A stretch of DNA of 44,599 bases from NCBI GenBank assembly GCA_900095095.1, contig FMBT01000582.1:1-44599 (forward strand), read 5' to 3'. Source of the stretch: Fragilariopsis cylindrus CCMP1102 (lineage: Eukaryota > Bacillariophyta > Bacillariophyceae > Bacillariales > Bacillariaceae). The position numbers were made by a program, and so were the translations under genes. The notes beneath the pieces are model-generated. The model was not told the origin of the DNA and made no database searches. It saw nothing but the letters and a program-made list of their open reading frames with translations. Positions 1-10,642 of the stretch are shown one piece after another. Each line of letters opens with the position of its first letter. Position 1 is the first letter of the stretch.

Positions 1-1131
1 CTGCTATAATATCAAAAAATGATTTAATGGAATTAATAAAAGCTGTGAAAATTTGCTAATCCAGACTATTCCCAACGTGATGTCTATAAAGAAATTGTCA
101 ATGAAATACCGATCAAATTTCCACAATATTCCTCCAGTGTCAATGACACAACTATCACATTAAATGATATCAAGAAAGTATGGAAGAAGGCTGTATTACT
201 TCCACAACAACAACAAAATCAAAGTGATAATAATAATAATGATTTAGCAGAACGATTACGTAAAATGAATACAACACCAGAAGTATATTCAATCGGTGTT
301 AGTAGTGGAAGTGGAACGGGTAGTAGTAGTAGTAGTAGTAGTACTGAAACAACAACCTCTGCAGCAAAAGACTATATTGAATTATACTTGAAACAACTTA
401 TCAATGAGGAAAAAGAAAAGACAAGATTGATTTTACAAGATTATGTACATGTATTTTTAGATGTACCAGCAGATTCCTCAGGATCAAAACCACATCAAGC
501 ATTAATTAATTTCCAAAATAATAAATCATCATCGTCTACTAGTAATGATAATAAGAAAAAAACAACTGGTGGAGGAGGTAAGGGAAACAAAAAGAAGGGT
601 GGTAATCGTAGTAAAAAGATGACTGCGACGACGACTGCTAATGCTGTTGTTGCAGTAGAATCATCATCTACTCCTGCTCCTTTCGATGATGCTATTATCA
701 TTAAGATACAAATGGCTGCACCATTGAGCAATGATGAAAATGAAATATCAATCAAACATCCAATGTTATTATATGATCAAGAACGTAAATATAAAACATT
801 CATTCATCCAAATTCAACATTAACATCCACATCCACATCCGCATCAGATCATAATTCAGAAGAGAGTGCTAATAATAACGACAATAATAATAATAATGAT
901 GATGGATATACAAAAATATCAAATTGGATAAATACAAATGGTATTGGTGGTGTATTAGGATCATCGGGTGGTACAAAAGCATATTTTTATAGCCGATTAA
1001 CAGAAATAGAATCTAGTAGTAAAGGTAATGGTTCTGGTACTAGTACTAGTGGTACTAGTGCTAGTAGTGGTCATCAGCGTATATTAAGTATTTATGTAAA
1101 AGAATTAGCACCATCCAAACAAGAATGGTAA
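1..1131 (+). CDS. 3' part of an unrecognised low-complexity protein
   Basis: The coding frame enters from the left edge and ends at TAA 1129-1131. Bases 3-47 read as coding in frame 3 (ending LMELIKAVK). From about base 52 the coding frame is frame 1 (FANPDYSQRD), open through to the stop, so the ATG at 265 is internal. The switch falls on AAAA at 48-51, and removing one A joins the frames, which suggests a consensus error. The protein alternates conserved-looking blocks (KDYIELYLKQLINEEKEK; HPMLLYDQERKYKTFIHP; ILSIYVKELAP at the C-terminus) with Ser, Asn/Asp and Gly/Lys-rich linkers. No signal peptide or membrane segment is seen in the visible part. I recognise no family. The 5' end is missing. 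Confidence 0.7.
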
Positions 1132-1867
1132 AATTTAGACGAAAAAAAACAAGAACTAATAGAAATAAAAGTCGAAGAATAACGATATATTACTATTACA
1201 GCAAGTAAGTAAGTAAGAAAGTATAGTCCTACACCATCCACTGACGCCATCGTCTCAACAGTAGAAGTAGCAGTAGCAGTAGTAGCATCATTATTAGCCA
1301 GAAATAGACGTTCTCAGCAATAGCAATTGCAGATGCAGATGCTATATCATAATTAGCTAGAAATAGCATTAAAAAAAATCAGCACAAATAAAGTAGTATT
1401 AAAATAATACTGGCTTAAGTTGAACATGACAAATAATATGCAGCACTAACAAGTTTGATGAGTACCTTCTCTGTCCATTAAAATTTTTAGTTTGTGCGTG
1501 TGTGCTTGCGTGCGTGCTTGCGTGCGTGCAGTTTTTGAGATAAATGAAAGTGACAAATTAGATTTCACACCCCCCTCTTCCCTCAGTCATCGATTTTTCT
1601 CGTAACTTTCCCACTCCTTCTCCCTGTCGTCATCTGAAGGGCAACTCACATGATCACTGCCAGTCCTCTTCCACACAGAGTCTTGCTAGATAACCCAGTA
1701 GACAATGCATAAATAGTACTAGTATGTACGCGTAAAATTTCGCATAGTAAAGCGTGGAGGTTGAGTGAATTCAGCGAATGCGATTTGTTTCTTCTTTCTT
1801 TTCTTCTTCAAAAACCGTGCTACAGTATCGCGCAAAATCCTTGGATTATTTATTTTAAGTGCTTATC
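1132..1867. other. Intergenic, no gene seen
   Basis: AT-rich 3'-flanking DNA with short GTAA, GTGC/GTGTGCTT and CAGTAG repeats. There are no ORFs with coding character on either strand. Confidence 0.6.
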
Positions 1868-2300
1868 CGAGTTTGGAGTCAAGTGATTTGCCGAGCTTGG
1901 ACGGCTCACAGCTCTCTTCCGAATGTAGTTCTCCAACAGTGGTGTTCCTAGTTCTGATACAAGTATGTTTTCAAGCAGTCGTCTTAGTTCTGAACCGAGT
2001 GGTGTTCCCAGTTCTATTCCAAGGGCTATTATTCCGAGTGCAGAGAGCCCAGTTTGTTTCCAAGCAGTGCTCCAAGTTCAGAGCTGAGCTAGTTACCCAG
2101 TAGCTTAGCTTGCCCAGTTTGGAACCAAGTTTATAGACGAGTGAGTGCTGCACTCAGCTCCATCACCAAGTCTTGATCCGTGCGCTGTCCCTAGCCTTGC
2201 TCCCAGTGAGTTTCCTAGTGCGGATCGATTCCAAGCGCAGCACCCGAGTGTTGATCCGAGTATTCCTGCTTCAAGTTCCAGACCGAGCTTCAATGCCATT
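1868..2300 (+). pseudogene. Decayed copy of the PSxx (Pro-Ser) repeat array
   Basis: The 12-bp CCxAGTnnn pattern that encodes PSxx repeats is visible across all three + frames (e.g. PSLESSDLPSLD; SAPSPSLDPCAVPSLAPSEF), interrupted by frame changes and stops. The segment from about 2103 follows the sequence at 43926-44160 closely, sharing AGCTTGCCCAGTTTGGAACC, then CTTGCTCCCAGTGAG, then the CCAAGCGCA region. It is a displaced and more decayed relative of the array at the right end of the window. There is no intact reading frame, and codons and spacing are more eroded than in the right-hand array. Confidence 0.75.
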
Positions 2301-2312
2301 TTCTCTCACTAT

Positions 2313-2366
2313 CTTCCTCCGTGCAACGCTATAGCGCGGGTGACAATAAGCGTTGCACGGAGGAAG
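2313..2366. repeat. 54-bp hairpin made of MITE terminal repeats
   Basis: Arms CTTCCTCCGTGCAACGCT (2313-2330) and its exact reverse complement (2349-2366) enclose an 18-nt loop. The arm is identical to the left terminal repeat of the MITE at 25258-25478. TA follows the right arm directly; on the left TA is one base away. It is best read as an extreme internal-deletion derivative of that element. Confidence 0.75.
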
Positions 2367-2825
2367 TACATCAGAACAAATATGATACCGGTATGTAAAT
2401 AATAAAATGCGAAAGATATTCTTTTTGGGTCACGAGTTCGAGGGAGAGCAGGGAAACGACAATATTTTTGATAAAATTCGAAATCCAAGGACTTCGGTTG
2501 AGTCCCATGTATTTTAGTCATTAGTTAGTTAAAACTCAACGTGTAAGATGCACAGTAAAGCTTTCAAACAAACAAAAAATCTTTACAAAATAATATTTTA
2601 AAATTGATGATTGTTGATACCGATTGCTAATAGCTGATGACAAAATAATTGCAGCTGATGTGCAAAGTACTAGATATAAAGTCTTCCCTGTCGACCTTTA
2701 TAGTATCGACCTACCGTATCAACCTACAGTACTTGAACAATTGACTGTGGTATCGTTCGTTCTATTTTTGACTCATAGTAAAGTTCTTTGAGTTCAGCAG
2801 CGTTAGAAAGAAAGAATACATTGTT
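2367..2825. other. Intergenic upstream of CPOX
   Basis: AT-rich sequence with no convincing ORF on either strand. It probably holds the promoter of the downstream gene, but I can assign no clear core element. Confidence 0.5.
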
Positions 2826-2865
2826 CAGTCCAGTCCAGTACAGTACAGTACAGTACAGTACAGTC
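2826..2865 (+). repeat. (CAGTA/CAGTC)8 pentanucleotide repeat in the CPOX leader
   Basis: Eight consecutive 5-bp units end 2 bp before the ATG at 2868, so the repeat forms the end of the 5' leader. Confidence 0.85.
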
Positions 2866-2867
2866 TT

Positions 2868-4301
2868 ATGACGTTTATGACACTTGCAATCGTAATGCAA
2901 TTCGCTTTATGCTCACTGGTATTGGTAACCGGTTTCGTACAACAACATCCGTCAGCAAGTAGTTGTTTAGGAGGATCATTATTATCGTCGTCGTCATCAT
3001 CAACGACGTTATCGACGACGACTATTCACAATGCCGCCACTAAGTTGGAGGACGACGCAATAGAAGCAGCAGCCGTAGAAGTAGAAGGTAGTGATGATGA
3101 CGCATCAAATAATTCATCATTAAAATTATTTAATGAATTTGCATTATTTCTACAAAAAAAACAATTAGATATAATAAATGATATTGAAGAATTAGAAAAA
3201 GAATCTGGTAATATAGAAAATGAATTTTCGAATGATTGTTGGGGTGTATTCGCTGCTGAAGAAGAGAATGAAAATGATACGAATAGCGAAGGTGGAAGTG
3301 GTGGTAAAACAAGAGTAATTCAAAAAGGTAATATTGTTGAAAAGGGTGCATGTTCATTTACATTAATCAAAGGTGGTAAATTAACAAAAGAACGTGCTGA
3401 ATCAATTCGTGGTCGTAATGATAATGACAGTAGTAACGACAGTATTAATATTAAAGAAGGTGATACATATTATGCTGCAGCATTATCAATGGTATTACAT
3501 ACAAGATCACCAATGGTACCAACATTTAGAAGTGATGTACGTATATTTTTAGTTGAATCAACAGAATCAACAACAGGTGGTGAAGGTGAAGGTGATGGTG
3601 AAACAAAAACAACATTAGCATGGTTTGGTGGTGGTTCTGATTTAACACCATATTATTTATTTGATGATGACATCATGTTTTTTCATCATCAATTATATCA
3701 TTTATGTACTAAACATTCAGATGCAAATGATATGATAAATTATAAAAAAATGAAAGTTGCATGTGATGATTATTTCTTTTTACCAGCAAGGAATGAACAG
3801 TTAAGTACAGTGCAGTAATCATTACTATCTTTTGCTCTGTCTGTTTCCGCTCATACATTTTCTCACACACACATTATATCGGTTTTTTTTCTTTTTCTCT
3901 ATTTTTGTTTCCTTTCCCTCTTACCATACTTGTGTAGTCGTGGTGTCGGGGGTATGTTCTTTGATGATTTACCAGCAACATATAAAACAATGAATTTTGT
4001 ACAAGATGTCACAAAAAATTGGATGTCATCCTGGTTTCCAATCATACAAAAAAGACAATCATTAACATATACTGATCAACAAAAAGAATGGCAATTATTA
4101 CGTCGAGGTCGGTATTTAGAATTTAATTTATTATATGATCGTGGTGTGAAATTTGGTTTATCGAATCTAAATCCAAGAGTGGAAGGTGTGATGGTATCAG
4201 CACCACCATTAATTGCATGGGAATATAATCATATAATTGAACCCAATAGTGAAGAAGAACGATTAATGAAAATATTAAAATCACCAATTGAATGGGTATA
4301 A
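2868..4301 (+). CDS. CPOX: Coproporphyrinogen III oxidase (oxygen-dependent), plastid-targeted
   Basis: The enzyme decarboxylates coproporphyrinogen III to protoporphyrinogen IX with O2, in heme and chlorophyll synthesis. Exons are 2868-3799 and 3938-4301. The 138-bp intron has donor GTTAAG and acceptor TGTGTAG. Splicing rebuilds the family signature ARNEHRGVGGMFFDDL, with CA|T giving His, for a 431-aa protein. Other family blocks are WFGGGSDLTPYYLFDDD, CDDYFFLP, RRGRYLEFNLLYDRG and the standard C-terminal PPLIAWEYN...EWV. The N-terminus (ALCSLVLVTGFVQQ) is a hydrophobic signal followed by a Phe-led transit region, as in complex plastids (inference). A Ser/Thr and acidic linker precedes the catalytic part. 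The frame is intact. The ORF visible in the intron-retained exon 1 ends falsely at a TAA in the intron. Confidence 0.95.
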
Positions 4302-4697
4302 ATAAATAAATAATGAATCATATTCTGTAATTTAAAACAAACCGTAATCAAAACTATATTAGTATAAATATTTACTGTCCTATCGTATGTATTCTGCTGC
4401 TTGTATTGCAGCCGAAGTTCTATGCGAATCAATCATTATGTGCTGCGATTGCTGCTGATGCGACGGCTTATAGTGCTGATGCTACTTTTTTATTGTGCAC
4501 ATTATTGACCATACTTTGCACTGGAGGGGGGGGGGGGGGGGAGAGAAAGCATGTAACATCAGCAAACTGGATCTTCGCCATCTCAACAAAGAACTAGTAA
4601 ATGTATGTTGTGTTCCTCAGTTTAATATGAACTGTGTCAAATTGTCTGTATTTGAAACTAGATTGAAGTTATACTTATATCAACCAACTGTAGATGC
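4302..4697. other. 3' flank with a 16-G tract
   Basis: AT-rich sequence with an uninterrupted G tract at 4526-4541. Small ORFs crossing the G tract encode poly-Gly and look spurious. Confidence 0.55.
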
Positions 4698-5318
4698 CTA
4701 TTCGTCAACCCTCTGGATATGTAACGGTATTTGAACAGTTGGTCCCTCTTCGGGAAGAGTCTTGAATGTCAGTAGTATCGGAGCCGGGAAATAACCAAGT
4801 GCTGGATTTCCCCAATATTGGACCTGGAAATTATTTCGGATCTCCAATCGTTGGAAATCGGTCATTCTCTTTAGAACACCTTCGAACTCGTCGAAGCCCA
4901 TGGGTCCATCGCAGACGGGATAGCCTTCTTCGACGAGAAAATGAACCCCGTCCATCACGAGACTCTTTAGTTGCGGCGTCATGGGTCTCAGCAAGTACTC
5001 AGTACAATCTACCAACTCAACGCAATGCCACCGTTCGGGGCCGCTATAAACGATATGTGAAGTGTTGTGATAATGAGTCAAATTACAGATTACACATCAC
5101 ATTTGTGGTTAATTTGTCGTTGTTCTTGCGCTGTAGGACCCAACATCATGCACAGAACAGACACCTGTCATGGCATGGGAAGGGAGAATAATAACTTTTT
5201 CTCCACCTGCGGAATGGAACTTACCACATACAACATCATTATAATGGCAGTATGGCATGGGTGCTATGGTTGTGGGAGTGCGTAATTCGTGGTTTGGCCT
5301 AAGTTGGCGTACAACAGT
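4698..5318 (-). pseudogene. Unrecognised protein gene, split or broken by in-frame stops
   Basis: One minus-strand frame stays protein-like from about 5318 down to the stop at 4698. It reads VRQLRPNHELRTPTTIAP, then CHYNDVVCGKFHSAGGEK, then, after a TAA and a TGA 9 bp apart (about 5097-5111), HCVELVDCTEYLLRP and DGPMGFDEFEGVLKR, ending IPLHIQRVDE. Composition is ordinary globular, unlike the low-complexity neighbours. Either a short intron spans the two stops or the gene is decayed. A good donor (GTAAGT at 5224-5219) and a possible acceptor (TATAG at 5048-5044) do not restore the frame when paired. The true start is unknown, and the downstream part has no ATG near its 5' end. I recognise no family. 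Confidence 0.45.
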
Positions 5319-5496
5319 CTAGTCTAGTCTAGCTAGGAATAAGGATGATTGATAGAATATGCCTCACGGTCATATGGGGATTGGTATATAACCTTTTTGC
5401 AAGTGTGAGGAAAGTTCTTCAGTGAAATTCTCTAGGAGGTTGGCATGACAGCAGCATAATAGGAACATTATACCATCAGATCTGTATGAATGGATG

Positions 5497-5529
<33 letters not shown>

Positions 5530-6117
5530 TGTGTGTGTACACGTACTTCTACTACTAGCAAAGAAGAAGAAACAAGCAACAACACACAACAACTGATAAC
5601 CAGATACCATTCACTCACTAACTGTACTTTGTGATTGCCTCTCATCTAAAAAACTATTTGGTAAATGATATTTTGATAGGCATACATACTGAATCAAATT
5701 TATGGACAATGTTGTTACCAATGATTTTGATAGACATATCATGATGATGGTTGGGAAAGTAACAAACAAATATTTTTTCAACATATATGCAGGATGTTTG
5801 AAACAATATTAATTGCCTAGTTCTATTCTACTCTTTTCTGTTGTATTTTTTTGATGATATAGCTAAAGCTACCGTAATAGAAGGGAATGCATATACATTT
5901 TTAACTACTTTTACTACTTCAATTTTAGTTAATTTAAAATTGATGACGATGATGATGATTGTTATTACCTCCGAACGCAACCTCGTCGGGGTGCTGTGCT
6001 TTTTTTTGTTTGTGTACAAACTTTATATATATAGGAAATGAAGCGTAACGTAACGTAACGTAGCTACTACCGTATACTTACCATACAGAAAACGTCCCGT
6101 AAAGTAAATACGTTATT
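5319..6117. other. Intergenic with simple repeats
   Basis: Contains a short CTAGT pentamer run (about 5319-5333), a (GT)n microsatellite (5498-5538) and (CGTAA)3 (6044-6062). ORFs across the GT run encode His-Thr repeats and are rejected. No gene seen. Confidence 0.6.
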
Positions 6118-7086
6118 TTAAACGGATTGTAAGAAAGGTTGACCTGGTGTAATACCTAAGACAGAATGTACATCCTCTAATGAATCCATATCCGAATCAG
6201 TACGTGATTCACGAACTAACATTAATGGTGGTGGTTGTTCCTTTTTTGGAGGAGGTGATATCATTGTTGATGATACCGGTGTCTTCCGGAAAGCAACACC
6301 AGATAAACGACGTTGTTGTTCTTGTTTTTGTTCATGTTTGGATATTTCTTCACCATCTTTAATATATTCCGCTAAGTCATGTACCGTATGATCATTACTG
6401 GGTAACATCGATGCCACACATCGTACCAATAATGTTACACCTTTCGAGGTATAAGATTGTGTCCGTGAACTGGCAGTTAATGTGGATTCTTGTCTGGACA
6501 TGGAATTATTTAAATTATTTAAATCAGATCGTGCATTCCCTAATTCATTATGTAAATCTAATACAGATTCATGTGTGGTATCTAATTTATCGGATAAATC
6601 ATCTTGTTTCTTTGATACAATACCAATTTGTTTTTCTAATACATCTTTAACTTGTTCAATAGTGGATACAAGAAATTTAGATGTCTTTGCAAAAAATTTA
6701 CGTGTGACAGGAAAATATTCTTGTACCCATTCTGGTAATGCATTGGTTAATGCAAAATAACCTAACCAACATGCTGTACCACCAATTGCAACTTTAATTG
6801 CTAAACTGACGTATTGATTTTTATCACTTGATGAACCATTATGATGATGAATAATAATCGGTTGTGGTGGTGCTACAGCTGCTACAGCTTTTGCTCCGTC
6901 TTGTAATGTGGGTACATTAAATCCACTTAGTTGTTTTACTAAACTAGACCAATTCCCTAAATCACCTAATATCATTTTAGCTTGATCAGGGAAAGCATAG
7001 ATAGCACCAAGACTTATTGTCATCCATTGTCCTGCTTGATTTTGTAACAAGAAGGCTAACGGACCACGTGCTATTGGAGCTGACAT
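6118..7086 (-). CDS. DUF1664-family membrane/coiled-coil protein
   Basis: 322 aa, intact, with ATG at 7086. The N-terminal region (GPLAFLLQNQAGQW) is followed by a Pro/His linker. A hydrophobic segment, VAIGGTACWLGYFALTNALP (about residues 98-117), is followed by a long amphipathic region, FLVSTIEQVKDVLEKQIG...KLDTTHESVLDLHNELGNAR (about 140-200), predicted to be coiled coil. A single membrane or organelle-targeting segment followed by this coiled coil is the layout of DUF1664 proteins known from plants and algae, whose biochemical role is unsettled. The C-terminal third is polar and Pro-rich (PPPKKEQPPP), with Ser-Asp repeats. Family assignment is from motif layout and is moderately sure. 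Confidence 0.7.
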   Translation of the reverse strand: MSAPIARGPLAFLLQNQAGQWMTISLGAIYAFPDQAKMILGDLGNWSSLVKQLSGFNVPTLQDGAKAVAAVAPPQPIIIHHHNGSSSDKNQYVSLAIKVAIGGTACWLGYFALTNALPEWVQEYFPVTRKFFAKTSKFLVSTIEQVKDVLEKQIGIVSKKQDDLSDKLDTTHESVLDLHNELGNARSDLNNLNNSMSRQESTLTASSRTQSYTSKGVTLLVRCVASMLPSNDHTVHDLAEYIKDGEEISKHEQKQEQQRRLSGVAFRKTPVSSTMISPPPKKEQPPPLMLVRESRTDSDMDSLEDVHSVLGITPGQPFLQSV

Positions 7087-7784
7087 TGATGTTGTATGAA
7101 TTAAAGAATTGAAAATTAAATAATGTACTTTCTCTTCCGATTCCAGTTCCGTTCCGTCACTGACTCTATACTCAAGCGATAATTTCTCTTCTCTACTCGT
7201 TAGCTACTCTCTATCTTGCTACGTCCTGCGATTATATGTACAAGACAACAAGTCCAACTTGCTATTTCTTGATTGAAACTAACTTGGTTGACGTTGACGC
7301 TTTTATTGAGTTGATGTTTCTTGGTTGCTTTGTTGCTCCTCATTTCATTCGCCGAACGCGGTTGAAAATACAATATTTACAGCAAAGAGGAAGAGAGATG
7401 CGCGTTGTCGCTAGAAAATAGAAACGATCGAAAGCAAGCCGAGCCCGAAAATTTTATTCGTGACTGTTTTCCAGGACTGACTCAATGAAAAGTGCGTGTC
7501 TGTCCGAATGTAGGAGATTTCCATTTGAATGGAATGACTAAAAATAAAAATCCATCTTGAAATGACTTAAAATAGCAAATCTAAAATGTCACAAAACTAA
7601 GTAGTTTCACAAAACGGAATGCTGTTCGCTCTGCTCATACTAGTACCAGGATCGATATCATCATAGCATCGAGATCATAATAAGAAAAGACAAGAGACAA
7701 GAAACACAACCAAAGAAGTAAAGACTTAATAACAAATAACTCACTCATATAAAACGATACCAACAACAAAGAAAGAAAGAAAAG
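7087..7784. other. Divergent intergenic region, promoters
   Basis: Lies between two divergent genes (DUF1664 protein and EF-hand protein) and so must hold both promoters. The leader before 7785 is A/AAAG-rich. I see no protein-like ORF longer than about 60 codons. Confidence 0.55.
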
Positions 7785-8015
7785 ATGGGAGGTGCCGCAG
7801 ACGAAGATGAAATTATTAATTGTTTCAAGGTATTCGATACCGATAAAAATGGTAAATGTGATTCAGATGAACTAATGAATGCATTAACAACATTAGGTGA
7901 AATGTCAAAAAGTGATGCCGAAGATCTTGTGGAGGATGCCTGTGGTGGTAAAAGTTCCTTTGATTATAGTAAATTTGTGAAAAAGATGAATAAAAAAGTA
8001 AAAGATGCAAGATAG
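7785..8015 (+). CDS. Small EF-hand calcium-binding protein
   Basis: 76 aa, single exon. One canonical EF-hand loop, DTDKNGKCDSDE (residues 19-30), has Asp/Asn/Glu at the chelating positions and flanking helices (EIINCFKVF; LMNALTTLG). The second half (AEDLVEDACGGKSSFDYSKFVKKM) has the shape of a second EF-hand whose loop is shortened and has lost the acidic ligands, so probably only one Ca2+ site works. It is half the length of calmodulin. The basic C-terminus is KKMNKKVKDAR. It probably acts as a Ca2+ sensor or buffer; the partner is unknown. Confidence 0.85.
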   Translation: MGGAADEDEIINCFKVFDTDKNGKCDSDELMNALTTLGEMSKSDAEDLVEDACGGKSSFDYSKFVKKMNKKVKDAR

Positions 8016-8017
8016 AG

Positions 8018-8025
<8 letters not shown>

Positions 8026-8049
<24 letters not shown>
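8026..8049. repeat. (GA)n microsatellite
   Basis: About 12 GA units directly downstream of the EF-hand stop codon, in the 3' UTR. Confidence 0.85.
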
Positions 8050-8370
8050 CGCGTCCGGCAGAGCTTCCTCTTTTGAATCCCTCTCCATGAATACTAACGA
8101 AATGAATTGAAACGAAATGACTGGCGTAAAGAAAAGGAAAAACTTTTCATGCACAATCAAGATATATTATATATAAGATGAATGTAATGATGTACTATTA
8201 ATAGAAACTCTATCTTACGTTTTAAAAGAAAGTTCTTCTTTATTGTATCATTTATATAGCGTCAATGATATCCTAGCTGTGTACTGTCATGCTATGATAA
8301 TCGCGATCAATCTTTTTCAATTCTTTATTTCGTTGATATATTCTGTTCTTTTATTCGTTGCTTTACTTAT

Positions 8371-10152
8371 TTACATTTCTTTTCTTCTTCTGTCCCATTT
8401 CCAATAGGGTATTATACGTGTTGCTAATTGATTTAAACATAAACTGTTAATCACAATACATTCTGGTTCTAATGAATATTGAATTGATTTTAGCAATGAT
8501 ATTGTATCTAATAATCCATTAGTACTACTTAATCCACCAACATCAATATATATTGCATCAAAACCAATCTTTCTGTTTCTGTTTTCTTTACTGTTATTGT
8601 TTTCATAATATTCTTGTTGCAATCGTAATAATTGTGCTGTCTTCCATGCATCACCTACCTTGAAGTATATATCCGGATATTTTTTATTTGCTTCCTTAAT
8701 AATTTTATTACCAACATCAATTCCCATCGTATGTTGAAATACATTATCTAATAATACAGTGGTTGTACCAAAATGACACCCAACCTCAATTACAAAAAAA
8801 TCATTGTTCTTATTCTTATGATCATCTTTGTTGTTGTTGTTGTTGTTGTTGGAATTATTGGCACTGTCATTGTCATTATCCTCAGTTGTTATTGATGATG
8901 TCGCCGACGACGACGACGACGACGACGACGACGATCGTTGTTCTAGTAAGTTATGCACACCAGGTATTGTTTGTCTATATTCATTAACACCAACTGTAGC
9001 AATAATACGACATAATTGATTTTGAACAGCATTATTATTACTACTACTGTGAATCATAGTATCAATCCATGGTTTTGTATATGTTAATTGATGACTAAAG
9101 GTATTCAATCCGGTTGATTTTACGATTACATATTGTAATTGTGGTCTTTGCTGTTGTTGCATTTTACACATTTGTTCAAATTCTAATATTATATCAAGTG
9201 CTGTAAATTCCAAATCATTACCAACAATTGCATTAACATCTAATACCAATACATCATAATAATTGGAATTGGAATTGGAATTGGAATTTTCATTATCGTT
9301 AGGAATAGTAGCAGTAGCAGTAGCAGTAGCAGTAGAACCTGTTGTTGTTGTTGCTGCTGATGATGATGATGAATGAAAAAATGCATTCCTCCAATCAGAT
9401 AATTTATCAATTTCACGAAATTGTTGTGGATTATTATTATCAGATACTCTCATTGCACTTATTCTTGGTTCTTCTTTTTGTCCTTGTTCTGTATTACTAG
9501 CTGTTGGATTTTTTGGATTTGGATTCGTTGTTTTTGGATAACTTCGTTTTATATCCACTAAAACAGATTTGGAGGATGAATGTTCTAAGATACACTTTGA
9601 TACATCACGTAATTGGGATCCTAATTCTGCAACAATATATGGTGTTGCTTCTTCTTGCTGCTTTCTTTGTTGTTGTCTTTGATTCTGTGTAGTAAGGATA
9701 GAATTAACAGCACGAAGAAGTTCTTTTGTGGAAGCACATGTAATTATAGTTGGTGGACGACTTTGTCTTTGTTTACTATTACTACGACGAGGTTGTTGCT
9801 GCTGCTGCTGCTGTTGCTGTCGTTGTTTTGAGGAGGACGTCGTCAACAGTTCGTCTGTTGTTCTTTCATCGACTTCTACTTCTACTTCTCCTTCTTCTTG
9901 TATTTTCCCAGATGATGACGATAATATTGTTGACGTTGACGTTGTTAGTATCGATGATGGAGGGAGAGAAGAAATGCACATGGCTCCTGGTCTACTTCTA
10001 TCACTATATCTACTGCTGCTGCTGCTGCTGACCATCACCCAACCATATACCGATATCGATGACGATGACGAAAATGACAAAGCTAAAGTCAACGTCAACG
10101 TCAACGTCACCGTCAATATCAACATAATCGATGCCATCGTAATCGTCGTCAT
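8371..10152 (-). CDS. Secretory-pathway or plastid SAM-dependent methyltransferase-like protein
   Basis: 593 aa, intact, ATG at 10152. A strongly hydrophobic start (MLILTVTLTLTLTLALSF, residues 9-26) is a signal peptide or anchor. Next come Ser, Gln (CAG/CTG run near 9795-9820) and Arg-rich linkers. A first folded block reads YDVLVLDVNAIVGNDLEFTA. The last ~150 residues carry a class I methyltransferase fold: motif I VIEVGCHFGTTTVLLDN, the acidic strand-2 region MGIDVGNKIIKEANKKYP, then FDAIYIDVGGLSS and SLEPECIVINSL. The substrate cannot be told. Ser and Asn tracts from GAC/AAC microsatellites interrupt the domain boundary (around 8900). The FAIYIDVGG-type motif and the extra N-terminal domain suggest a stramenopile-specific form. 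Confidence 0.75.
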   Translation of the reverse strand: MTTITMASIMLILTVTLTLTLTLALSFSSSSSISVYGWVMVSSSSSSRYSDRSRPGAMCISSLPPSSILTTSTSTILSSSSGKIQEEGEVEVEVDERTTDELLTTSSSKQRQQQQQQQQQPRRSNSKQRQSRPPTIITCASTKELLRAVNSILTTQNQRQQQRKQQEEATPYIVAELGSQLRDVSKCILEHSSSKSVLVDIKRSYPKTTNPNPKNPTASNTEQGQKEEPRISAMRVSDNNNPQQFREIDKLSDWRNAFFHSSSSSAATTTTGSTATATATATIPNDNENSNSNSNSNYYDVLVLDVNAIVGNDLEFTALDIILEFEQMCKMQQQQRPQLQYVIVKSTGLNTFSHQLTYTKPWIDTMIHSSSNNNAVQNQLCRIIATVGVNEYRQTIPGVHNLLEQRSSSSSSSSSSATSSITTEDNDNDSANNSNNNNNNNKDDHKNKNNDFFVIEVGCHFGTTTVLLDNVFQHTMGIDVGNKIIKEANKKYPDIYFKVGDAWKTAQLLRLQQEYYENNNSKENRNRKIGFDAIYIDVGGLSSTNGLLDTISLLKSIQYSLEPECIVINSLCLNQLATRIIPYWKWDRRRKEM

Positions 10153-10642
10153 CGTGGTTGAGTCCCTAAAGATGATAACTTAACTATCAGTTACTCTTCC
10201 AATTCATTCAGCAACATGGGCAACCGATCTGCATCTATATCTGTACTTGTAGTATCTTTTGGCAGGCAACAACGCAACAACACACAACGATGGATGTATA
10301 TGCATGCATAGAGTAGATATCATTCCATCCATTTTATTGATTGGCACGCAAAACAAAAATGATGTTGAAACGGGACTGGAAGATAGGGACGACTCACCAA
10401 CTCGATACGTACAGTACTTTGACGTCTTGCCTCGCCCGCCTCAAAAAGAAAACATCACAATTAATTATTCACACGATGAAACAACAACAACAACAGAACA
10501 GAACAACAACAACAACACATCAACATAAAAGCACCATAGACCATACCGCAGAAAAGCATCCGTCAGGTGAATAATCAAGGACTAATATTTTGAACGACGC
10601 AACAACAACAACAGCAAATCAAAAAAGAAAAGAAAAGAAAAG
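10153..10642. other. Divergent intergenic region
   Basis: About 490 bp between the divergent methyltransferase-like gene and the next gene. CAA/AAC repeats and an AAAAG run lie just before the ATG at 10643. ORFs here are repeat-driven (TTTTEQNNNNN) and not supported. Confidence 0.55.

Noticed and set aside
5370-5645. 91-codon ORF with His-Thr repeats
   Set aside because: Produced by the (GT)n microsatellite; no other coding sign.
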